The notes under the pieces were generated by a model, which saw only the letters and a program-made list of their open reading frames with translations, made no database searches and had not been told where the DNA came from. Position numbers and translations under genes: made by a program. Below, piece after piece: positions 8,221 through 14,166 of a stretch of DNA of 19,857 bases. The DNA is from CAYHOI01 sp964358175 (lineage in GTDB: Bacteria > Margulisbacteria > Riflemargulisbacteria > GWF2-35-9). How positions within the stretch are numbered: the stretch's first letter is position 1; each line of letters starts with the position of its first letter. The stretch lies in contig CAYHOI010000027.1 of NCBI GenBank assembly GCA_964358175.1, positions 1 to 19,857 on the forward strand. The letters run 5' to 3'.

Positions 8221-9266
8221 AAAGAACTGTCCTCTATCCCGAACACAAGGCAGCAAATGCAAAAATGGTGGGGTTTTCGGGCTGGGAAATGCCTGTTTCT
8301 TATCGGGGAATCCTTGAGGAACATCAGGCGGTTCGCCAATATGCCGGTGTATTTGACGTCTCCCACATGGGCGTCATTGACTTTGCCGGCGAACAGGTGC
8401 TGGAGATGCTTCAGCACCTGACGGTCAATGATGTGGAGAGCCTGGCAATCAACCAGTCCCAATACACCATGATGCTGGATGAGTCTGGACAAGTCCTGGA
8501 TGACATGATTTTGACACGGCTTCAGAATATGTACCGACTCGTGGTCAATTGCGGAAATACCCAGAAGATCCTCTCCTGGCTTCACACACACCAACCCAAG
8601 TTTTCCGTTCATTTTACGCTCCGAGAGGAGATCAACATTCTTGCTCTACAAGGCCCTTCTTCAAAGCGAATTTTGGAATCACTAATGGATACTACTTTGG
8701 CCGTCCGCCCCTTCGGAATCTCCTTTGGCCAACTTTTGGGAGAACCCGTCATGGTCAGTCATACTGGTTATACGGGCGAAAATGGGTACGAGCTCTTTGT
8801 GCGTCGGGATAAAGTTGCCCATTTTTGGAAGGCGTTCCTTCGATCAGGAGCGTCACCCATTGGATTGGGCGCAAGGGATACTCTGCGCATTGAAGCGGGG
8901 CTACCGTTATATGGGCAAGAAATCGTTGAAGGCGTCACGCCCTTTGATCTCGGCTATGGTTGGATTGTGAAGTTCAGTAAACCCGAATTTATTGGGCGAT
9001 CCGTTCTAGAGAATGCTTCCCGAAAACGTCGTTTGTTTGGCATGCTTCTTCAAGAAAAAGTCATCGCCAGACACGGCATGCCTGTTCCAGGTTATGGCAC
9101 GGTCACAAGCGGAACTTTTTCGCCTACCTTGGGTAAGTCTATCGCAATGTTTATGGCGGATCCTCCCCCGGAGGACTCGCAGCAAATCACCGTTGAAATC
9201 CGAGGGAAAGAGTATGTCGCAGATGTGACTAAATTACCGTTTATCACGAGAACGATCAAAGGCTAA
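8214..9266 (+). CDS. gcvT: Glycine cleavage system T protein, aminomethyltransferase (GcvT)
   Basis: A 350-residue tetrahydrofolate-dependent aminomethyltransferase. It moves the methylene group from lipoyl-bound aminomethyl on the H protein to THF, releasing ammonia. Family marks: an N-terminal block with GFSGWEMPVSY (20-30), FDVSHMG (47-53), the conserved acidic pair in GQVLDDMILTR (D96/D97, catalytic-Asp region), SHTGYTGENGYE (182-193), GLGARDTLRIEAGLPLYG (217-234) and the C-terminal barrel domain. Length is close to the bacterial norm of about 360. The ATG at 8214 lies inside the end of hisC. No gcvH or gcvP is in the window, so the rest of the system must lie elsewhere if it exists. The related YgfZ is less likely because the GcvT folate and acidic motifs are intact. 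Confidence 0.93.
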   Translation: MLKRTVLYPEHKAANAKMVGFSGWEMPVSYRGILEEHQAVRQYAGVFDVSHMGVIDFAGEQVLEMLQHLTVNDVESLAINQSQYTMMLDESGQVLDDMILTRLQNMYRLVVNCGNTQKILSWLHTHQPKFSVHFTLREEINILALQGPSSKRILESLMDTTLAVRPFGISFGQLLGEPVMVSHTGYTGENGYELFVRRDKVAHFWKAFLRSGASPIGLGARDTLRIEAGLPLYGQEIVEGVTPFDLGYGWIVKFSKPEFIGRSVLENASRKRRLFGMLLQEKVIARHGMPVPGYGTVTSGTFSPTLGKSIAMFMADPPPEDSQQITVEIRGKEYVADVTKLPFITRTIKG

Positions 9267-9280
9267 AAAATAGATTATAT

Positions 9281-9321
9281 ACTAAGACTTAATTGATTTT
9301 CGGATCAATTTTAGTCTTAGT
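9281..9321. terminator. Long stem-loop between convergent gcvT and DUF475 gene
   Basis: Arms 9281-9289 and 9313-9321 pair over 9 bp (ACTAAGACT/AGTCTTAGT). After a small internal loop (T against TT), arms 9291-9297 and 9304-9310 pair over 7 bp, closing on TTTCGG, which can form a UUCG tetraloop shut by U-G. It lies 14 bases after the gcvT stop and between two convergent genes, the usual place for a bidirectional terminator. No T-run follows directly on the + strand; on the minus strand a T6 begins about 9 bases after the stem. It may instead be a 3'-end stabiliser. Confidence 0.45.
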
Positions 9322-9331
9322 TATGCTGAGC

Positions 9332-9382
9332 TATTGGTTTTCAGGTTTTGGAAAAACCGAAAACCAATTCGGTCGAAGTATA
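9332..9382. repeat. 51-bp palindromic dispersed repeat, copy 2
   Basis: An exact copy of bases 1-51, with the same nested hairpin (outer arms 9333-9342 and 9359-9368). It lies between the gcvT stem-loop and the 3' end of the DUF475 gene, whose stop is 3 bases away. An ATG at 9323 opens a 33-residue frame through the repeat (MLSYWFSGFGKTENQF and on), the same frame that is open in copy 1; it then runs antisense into the DUF475 gene and is probably not a real protein. Both copies are in the same orientation. Confidence 0.85.
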
Positions 9383-9385
9383 GAA

Positions 9386-10321
9386 TCATGCAGACTGTTT
9401 TGCCTTCCCATTCGCGATAATTGACTTCGCTAAGAAGAATCCAATCACCCCGAAGGTTATCAGCGGGGACAGATAGCTCGGGACGTCCAAGCCAAAGCTC
9501 TCACTCAGCATAATGCATCCCAGAAACAAAATCGAGTACATGGCTCCGTTTTTCAAATACGAGTATTTCCGAATGGATTCAACCCCACTGATGGTAAATT
9601 GACGAACAACCAAAGCTCCGAGACCGTTTCCAAAGATAATGAGTGGAACCGACATAGTAAAAGCAAAGGCACCTACAACACCATCGATAGAAAAGGTCGC
9701 ATCCAGCACTTCCAGGTAGAGGAGCTTGCTCATATCCGTCAATCCAGCATTCTTCTGCAGGGCAAGCTCCGCCTTCACGGCCTGTTCCTTAAACCCATAA
9801 ATAATAAAAAAGGCCGTGGAGCCAATGGTTGCAGCGAATGCCAGAAGTGGGTCGCGCTGGAGCGCAAACCAAATAATAAGAGAAAGAAGAATCGAGGCTA
9901 CTGCGAAAAACCATACCCCATGCTTGCTGAAGAACTTTTCCATTGACAGGCCAAACGATTTTTCTTCAAGAAAGAGCCAATGCAGAAACAAGAAAATGAG
10001 AAAGATTCCGCCGGCAATCAACAAAAGAGGGGCTGATTTTTCGACGGACTCCATGATTCGTGGATCGTTACTGAACGTAGCGGTCAGTGCACCCACTGGG
10101 CCGAGGGAGGGATTGGCCATGTAGACAATCAGCCATGGCAGTAGCCCCCTCACCAAGAACACCCCGAAGAAGATTCCCCACACCAGGAACCATTTTCGTG
10201 CCTTCTCGCTCATGGTCGCAAGCACATCAGCATTCACAACGGCATTGTCTATACTGGAAATGACCTCAAAGGCACAAAGCCCGAGAACTACAAGCAGTAG
10301 GGAAAGAATATCCATCTCCAT
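9386..10321 (-). CDS. DUF475 family integral membrane protein (TerC superfamily)
   Basis: A membrane protein of about 311 residues with eight or so hydrophobic segments. The family marks are an N-terminal FEVISSIDNAVVNADVL (19-34) and, in the second half, LEVLDATFSIDGVVGAFAFT (203-222). The paired acidic motifs (D25-N26, D207, D213) are the pattern by which TerC/Alx-type proteins are thought to bind and export metal ions such as manganese; DUF475 itself has no settled function. The frame is open to an ATG at 10405, but the 28 extra residues are polar and unlike the family. ATGs at 10333, 10321 and 10315 are nearer. A candidate -10 (10324-10332) would favour 10315 or 10321. There is no Shine-Dalgarno. 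It diverges from the receiver gene. Confidence 0.85.
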   Translation of the reverse strand: MEMDILSLLLVVLGLCAFEVISSIDNAVVNADVLATMSEKARKWFLVWGIFFGVFLVRGLLPWLIVYMANPSLGPVGALTATFSNDPRIMESVEKSAPLLLIAGGIFLIFLFLHWLFLEEKSFGLSMEKFFSKHGVWFFAVASILLSLIIWFALQRDPLLAFAATIGSTAFFIIYGFKEQAVKAELALQKNAGLTDMSKLLYLEVLDATFSIDGVVGAFAFTMSVPLIIFGNGLGALVVRQFTISGVESIRKYSYLKNGAMYSILFLGCIMLSESFGLDVPSYLSPLITFGVIGFFLAKSIIANGKAKQSA

Positions 10322-10323
10322 GC

Positions 10324-10332
10324 ATTGTAACA
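10324..10332 (-). promoter_or_regulatory. Candidate extended -10 for the DUF475 gene
   Basis: On the minus strand this reads TGTTACAAT, that is TGN plus TACAAT (5 of 6 consensus bases). It ends 8 bases before the ATG at 10315 and 2 before the ATG at 10321, so transcription would start at or next to the start codon. It is almost the same as the motif upstream of tig (TGTTACACT). No good -35 is visible. Confidence 0.4.
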
Positions 10333-10390
10333 TACTGTATATTTGTTTACCATTCGTGATGGGACTAGTGATTTTTCTAAAATTACGGTA

Positions 10391-10399
10391 TGCTATAGT
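10391..10399 (+). promoter_or_regulatory. Candidate extended -10 for the receiver gene
   Basis: TGCTATAGT is TGN plus TATAGT (5 of 6 consensus bases). It ends 4 bases before the ATG at 10404 and 7 before the in-frame GTG at 10407. There is no Shine-Dalgarno. A start at the GTG would put the likely first transcribed base on the start codon, as in leaderless genes of other bacteria. About 60 bases separate it from the divergent DUF475 -10. Confidence 0.4.
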
Positions 10400-10403
10400 G
10401 GTC

Positions 10404-10832
10404 ATGGTGCAACAACCGCCTATTTATGATCTGGGGCTAAATTCAAAGGGGAAGCAGTTCCAGTTTTTTGTTATTGATGATGCACTGGTGATGGTACGTG
10501 CTATTTCTAGGGCAATCAGCCAATTCGGCGGATCGGTGATAGGGTCAACCACAAACAGTATCGAGACCATTAACCTGCTCACTCCGATAAAAGATCGCAT
10601 AGATGTGATCACGCTTGACATTCACATGCCTGGAAAAGATGGACTGGTACTCCTCCCAGAAATACGAGTACTATGTCCTCATGCAAAGATTATTATGGTC
10701 ACAGCCTCTGGACATGTGGCGAAAGTAAAAGAAGCGATTATGCTTGGAGCCAACCACTTCGTCGTTAAGCCTTTTCAAACCGATCAGCTCTATCAGATTA
10801 TCAAATCGGTTGTTAACTCCAACCCGTCATAA
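10404..10832 (+). CDS. CheY-like single-domain response regulator
   Basis: A 142-residue stand-alone receiver domain with no output domain. Phosphorylation residues are all present: the acidic pair in FFVIDD (D25, D26), the phospho-acceptor Asp72 in LDIHMPGKDG, Thr100 in MVTASG, and Lys122 in VVKPF. Residues 1-18 are a short polar extension. Such proteins pass a phosphoryl signal to a partner by protein contact. No histidine kinase or chemotaxis gene is in the window, so its partner is unknown. The ATG at 10404 is the only ATG before the domain; a GTG at 10407 is an alternative, and the frame continues upstream without good start signals. The last 40 bases overlap, tail to tail, the convergent hydrolase gene. 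It diverges from the DUF475 membrane gene, which may be coincidence. Confidence 0.92.
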   Translation: MVQQPPIYDLGLNSKGKQFQFFVIDDALVMVRAISRAISQFGGSVIGSTTNSIETINLLTPIKDRIDVITLDIHMPGKDGLVLLPEIRVLCPHAKIIMVTASGHVAKVKEAIMLGANHFVVKPFQTDQLYQIIKSVVNSNPS

Positions 10833-11568
10833 CCCATTTCGACATTTTTCGGTAAGCTCTTGTTCGTTGTCTCATACTCTAATTCATGAGTGGTGTGAAT
10901 GAGAATCGTTTTTTTCGGAGAAATCCGTTCTATCAACTCAAGGGTTTCCTCTATATTCATATGGGTTTTGTGCGGCCGATGACGCAATGAATTTATCACG
11001 AGAACATCAATCCCCCTAAGCACAGAAACCGTAGAAACAGGCATTGACTTCACATCTGTAAAGTAAGCCATATTCCCCCATTGAAATCCCAACACAGGCA
11101 ATATCCCGTGATAAGCCAATAATGGCTTCACGCGAACACCTTTAACCGAAAAAGACTCAGCATGAGAAAGCTCGCGAAGTTCTATTTTGGGGATCCCCCC
11201 CCCTCTTGCAACAAGGGTTCAAAAAAATAATAGAAGACTTGTTTTAATTGTTTAGCTTGTGATGCTTGTACATAGACAGGGATATGTTCTGGTGAATCAT
11301 TTCGAATATCATCAAGTCCACCCACGTGATCACGATGGGTGTGGGTAAGCAAAATGGCATCAAGTCGTGAGATCTCATGATTCAGTGCCTGTTGCCTGAA
11401 ATCAGCGGAACAGTCTATCAGGATCGAGAGGTTCTCATTGTGAAGCCAAGCACTGGAGCGTAATCGCTTGTTGCGGGGGTCTTTACTCAAACACACGTTG
11501 CAGTGACAGCCAATTTCGGGAACCCCATGGGATGTTCCTGTTCCCAGCAGGGTAAGGGTGGCTTTCAT
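10793..11568 (-). pseudogene. PhnP-like metallo-beta-lactamase-fold hydrolase, frame broken at a G9 run
   Basis: Two adjoining frames together make one hydrolase of about 255 residues. The first (from ATG 11568) has GTGTSHGVPEIGCHCNVC, with a zinc-type cysteine cluster (C21, C23, C26), and the metal motif HTHRDH (76-81). It ends at a TAG at 11182-11184. The second frame carries on with PKIELREL, HGILPVLGF, the metal-ligand Asp in YFTDV, and LRHRPHKTH and ILIHTTHEL, all standard for PhnP-like phosphodiesterases. The break is at nine G (11195-11203); ten G or seven G joins the frames. Everything else is intact, so this is a fresh mutation, a phase-variable tract, slippage-based expression or a sequencing error, not an old pseudogene. 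The start overlaps pyrD by 4 bases (ATGA). The substrate is unknown; related enzymes cleave cyclic phosphates. Confidence 0.85.
11195..11203 (-). repeat. Run of nine G on the coding strand, site of the frameshift
   Basis: The run reads GA-G9-ATCC on the minus strand. With nine G the first frame reaches a TAG within 12 bases. With ten G it becomes EGGGIPKIEL, with seven G EGGIPKIEL, and either continues to the hydrolase end. A G run of this length is a known hot spot for polymerase slippage and for sequencing error. Confidence 0.8.
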
Positions 11569-12479
11569 TTTTGCAAGACCAACTCTGACAAAACCAACTT
11601 TTGCTTAGACAAATAGTCTGCCAAGTCTCGAACCAATTTTTCGCAAAGATCAGGATGCACGAAGTTCATCATCCCAACAGATACCGCACTGGCACCCACC
11701 AAGATAAACTTTACCACATCCTCAACGGTGGCTACTCCTCCCATCCCAATGAGCGGAACATTACAGCTTTCTGCCACATCATAGACTGCCTTAAGTGCAA
11801 TCGGACGAATGGCTGGACCCGACAGGCCTGCCACCCCCCGCTTGAAGTAGAGTTTTCTATTCTCAATATCAACCTCCATGGCAGGGATTGTATTGATCAG
11901 TGACAAAATATCGGCACCAGCTTCAATAGAAATTTTTGCAAGCTTCACAATATCCGGTACAGCAACTGACAACTTCACAATGAGCGGCTTATCCGTCACC
12001 GTTCGGACAGCTTTAACCAAATTTTTAACCCCGGCTAAGTCCTGACAAAAAGCCAACCCCCCCGCCTCAACGTTGGGACAAGAGATATTGAGCTCTATCG
12101 CATCGACTCGTGACTCCTTGTCTAAACGTTTTGCACAGATCCTATTTTCCTCGGTGGAATGGCCTGCGATGTTGACGATCACCTTCACACGTTTCAGGGA
12201 CTCAAGCTCTGGCAAAACAAATTGGATCATGTGATCTAGTCCTTTGTTTTCAAGCCCAATGGAGTTAAGCATTCCGCAGGGAGTCTCCGAGACTCGCGGC
12301 GGAGCGTTACCCACCTTTGGCTTGAGCGTCACACTCTTGAGCGTCACAGCCCCCAGCTTATCCAGATTCATGAATTGCTCAAACTCCACTGCATTCCCAA
12401 ATGTGCCAGAAGCCGTGACAATAGGGTTTTGCAAAACAAGTCGCCCCAGCCTGACTGTTAGATCAACAGGCTTTACCAT
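11565..12479 (-). CDS. pyrD: Dihydroorotate dehydrogenase B, catalytic subunit (PyrD)
   Basis: A 304-residue FMN-binding TIM-barrel enzyme that oxidises dihydroorotate to orotate, the fourth step of pyrimidine synthesis. The class 1B form passes electrons through PyrK to NAD+. Marks: NPIVTASGTFGNA (18-30), the GAVTLKSVTL segment with its FMN/substrate lysine (about K48), NSIGLENKG (72-80), the catalytic cysteine of class 1 enzymes in NISCPNVE (C134), NTI (196-198), GLSGPAIRPIAL (218-229) and IGMGGV (244-249). The usual KLTPNV loop reads KLSVAVPDI here, a mild departure. The ATG at 12479 overlaps the end of pyrK by 7 bases, and the gene overlaps the hydrolase by 4. The paired pyrK secures the class 1B call. 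Confidence 0.96.
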   Translation of the reverse strand: MVKPVDLTVRLGRLVLQNPIVTASGTFGNAVEFEQFMNLDKLGAVTLKSVTLKPKVGNAPPRVSETPCGMLNSIGLENKGLDHMIQFVLPELESLKRVKVIVNIAGHSTEENRICAKRLDKESRVDAIELNISCPNVEAGGLAFCQDLAGVKNLVKAVRTVTDKPLIVKLSVAVPDIVKLAKISIEAGADILSLINTIPAMEVDIENRKLYFKRGVAGLSGPAIRPIALKAVYDVAESCNVPLIGMGGVATVEDVVKFILVGASAVSVGMMNFVHPDLCEKLVRDLADYLSKQKLVLSELVLQK

Positions 12480-13204
12480 ATTAGTTTTCCATTAAAAACA
12501 GGACCATCAGAACAAACATTTTGATACCCCTGTTTCGTTTCAATACTACAGCCAAGGCAAACCCCAAAACCACACGCCATGTGAGCTTCGAGAGACACTT
12601 CCACCTCAAGTCCGAGCCTGCACGCAACTGCAACGACCTCGCGCATCATCGGGAGTGGTCCACATGTTTTAATCTCCTCTATTTCCCACGCCAAGATCTT
12701 CTCCTCTAGGTTGTCGCAGACAAATGACTTTTCCTCTTCATCCACGTGAAGATGAATATGTTTTCCTCGCAAACTCACGGCATCCTCTCTGGCTCGAACC
12801 CCATACAGCACAGCGGTTTTGTTTTGAGCACGAAGTCTGTCATCCGCAAATATTAAAGGTGCAATTCCTACGCCGCCACCCACAAGCAAAATCCTGCGCC
12901 CCGTTGGAATTGTGAAGGATTTTCCTAGGGGACCAATAAGTCCCAAGTGATCGCCCTTTGCCTGCTGAACCATTGCCCCTGTTACTTCACCTTTCAGCTT
13001 ATAGAGAAGATCAATCGAATCAGCTGAAACACGATGGATTGAAAACGGTCGCCTGAGTAGATTCGCACCATTCCCACGGTTAAGTGATAGATTCACAAAC
13101 TGACCAGGCTGAGCTGTTTGAGCAATTTGAGGAGCCTGCAAAGTGAGACAATAGGTTTCATGGGCAACCTTCGTATTACTCTTGACGGTCACGTTCTCCA
13201 TCAT
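12473..13204 (-). CDS. pyrK: Dihydroorotate dehydrogenase B, electron-transfer subunit (PyrK)
   Basis: A 243-residue flavoprotein with a 2Fe-2S cluster that links PyrD to NAD+ at the soluble heterotetramer. Domains in order: an FAD-binding barrel with RRPFSIHRV (51-59) and the GEVTGAMV turn, a nucleotide-binding fold with LLVGGGVGIAPLIFA (106-120) and CGPLPMM (181-187), and a C-terminal cluster domain with cysteines 211, 216, 219 and 231 in ACGFGVCLGC and QNVCSDGPVF. All four ligands are present. ATGs at 13204 and 13201 are adjacent; the first overlaps the GAF-like gene stop as ATGA. Length is close to the family's usual 250-260. It is translated together with pyrD. Confidence 0.96.
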   Translation of the reverse strand: MMENVTVKSNTKVAHETYCLTLQAPQIAQTAQPGQFVNLSLNRGNGANLLRRPFSIHRVSADSIDLLYKLKGEVTGAMVQQAKGDHLGLIGPLGKSFTIPTGRRILLVGGGVGIAPLIFADDRLRAQNKTAVLYGVRAREDAVSLRGKHIHLHVDEEEKSFVCDNLEEKILAWEIEEIKTCGPLPMMREVVAVACRLGLEVEVSLEAHMACGFGVCLGCSIETKQGYQNVCSDGPVFNGKLIW

Positions 13205-14157
13205 ACTTTTACAAGACGCTCAAGCAACTGATCTGTAATCTGAATAACGCTTTTGGTAAAGCTATCGGTATTTACAAAACCAAAAACGGGCTTGAAAACT
13301 AACAGATGTTTCTTCCCAATAGGAACCAGGCGAACCACTCCTTTGCCAAACTCTGTTTCGAATAGCTCCGAGGCCGTCGCCACTTCAAAACCCTTCTGCT
13401 TTTGCAAACCATCCAATTTCTTTCGTGGATATGATCGTAGAAAGTCAACATTTCTGTAACCCATTGGAACATAATAAGCTCCCCGAAGTCCAAACAAAAT
13501 TCCACGAGTCGCCTTCATCAATGATAAGAAATAGAGAAGAACCTCCTTCGCGGCATCTTCTGAGCTTTGCATCTTGGTCACGCTGGCAAGGTAGTCCATG
13601 AGCGAATTTTGTCTATTGGCCATTCCCTTCCTTTCATGTTCAAGATGCAGATCATGATATTGCTTTGCCCACCAGTGAAGCAACTGGATAAACGCCTGCT
13701 GCTGTACTGTATCGAGTCGTGTATTCTTCTGGGTACACCCAAAAAACCCAAACAATTCTCCCTTGATTGTGCACAGTGGATAGACGTGCGTGACCCCAAG
13801 CTGGCTCCACATATCGCGTTCCTGCACGAGTCTGCTGTTCATTTCTTTGGGGATCAAGATTTGTTCGCGATAAAAAGACTCTACCTGTTCTGCCGTTATC
13901 CTTTGTCCCCCTTCTCGCAAAAGGTCTGGGACAAAGCTCTCGGAAGTGAGCTTGAGGGACTCAATGCTCTGAGGCAGGTGTTCCGACCAATTTGCCACAA
14001 GAAATTCTTTGTCTTTTTTTATGAAGAGAATGTATTTGCGAATGGCTTGTTTTTTTAAGTGTGTATTGAGGAAAATATCTTGATGGTAGAGGAGCGTTTT
14101 GCCTTCTTCTTTTTGTTTTTTTCCAATCTGCAAAAAACCCCAACGCATATGCCCCAT
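13201..14157 (-). CDS. GAF-like protein of unknown function between lon and pyrK
   Basis: A protein of up to 318 residues. No named family is certain, but two regions look like diverged GAF sensor domains. In the first (about 30-165), LGVTHVYPLCTIKGELFGFFGCTQKNTR and then a long helix (TVQQQAFIQLLHWWAKQYHDL) match a typical GAF end. In the second (about 190-315), DAAKEVLLYFLSLMKATRGILFG opens and KSVIQITDQLLERLV closes the same pattern. Catalytic or output motifs are absent, so it may only bind a ligand or partner. The start is uncertain: the ATG at 14157 lies 9 bases after the lon stop without a Shine-Dalgarno, and an ATG at 14148 is possible. It overlaps pyrK by 4 bases. Its place among the operon genes is the only clue to its role. 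Confidence 0.7.
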   Translation of the reverse strand: MGHMRWGFLQIGKKQKEEGKTLLYHQDIFLNTHLKKQAIRKYILFIKKDKEFLVANWSEHLPQSIESLKLTSESFVPDLLREGGQRITAEQVESFYREQILIPKEMNSRLVQERDMWSQLGVTHVYPLCTIKGELFGFFGCTQKNTRLDTVQQQAFIQLLHWWAKQYHDLHLEHERKGMANRQNSLMDYLASVTKMQSSEDAAKEVLLYFLSLMKATRGILFGLRGAYYVPMGYRNVDFLRSYPRKKLDGLQKQKGFEVATASELFETEFGKGVVRLVPIGKKHLLVFKPVFGFVNTDSFTKSVIQITDQLLERLVKV

Positions 14158-14166
14158 TGTAGGGTT

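Noticed and set aside
52..9331. The 9.3 kb between the two 51-bp repeats as a mobile element
   Set aside because: It holds housekeeping genes on both strands and no transposase, integrase or target duplication.
9332..9382. The repeat hairpin as an intrinsic terminator of the DUF475 gene
   Set aside because: No T-run follows the stem on either strand, and an identical copy occurs in a different context at 1-51.
10212..10403. Long upstream extension of the receiver frame
   Set aside because: It is antisense to the start of the DUF475 gene; the receiver domain is complete from 10404.
10322..10405. N-terminal extension of the DUF475 protein from the ATG at 10405
   Set aside because: Polar residues unlike the family, and it would run through the divergent promoter region.
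13567..14058. A 163-residue + strand frame opposite the GAF-like gene
   Set aside because: Antisense to a gene in a packed operon, low-complexity translation, no ribosome-binding site.
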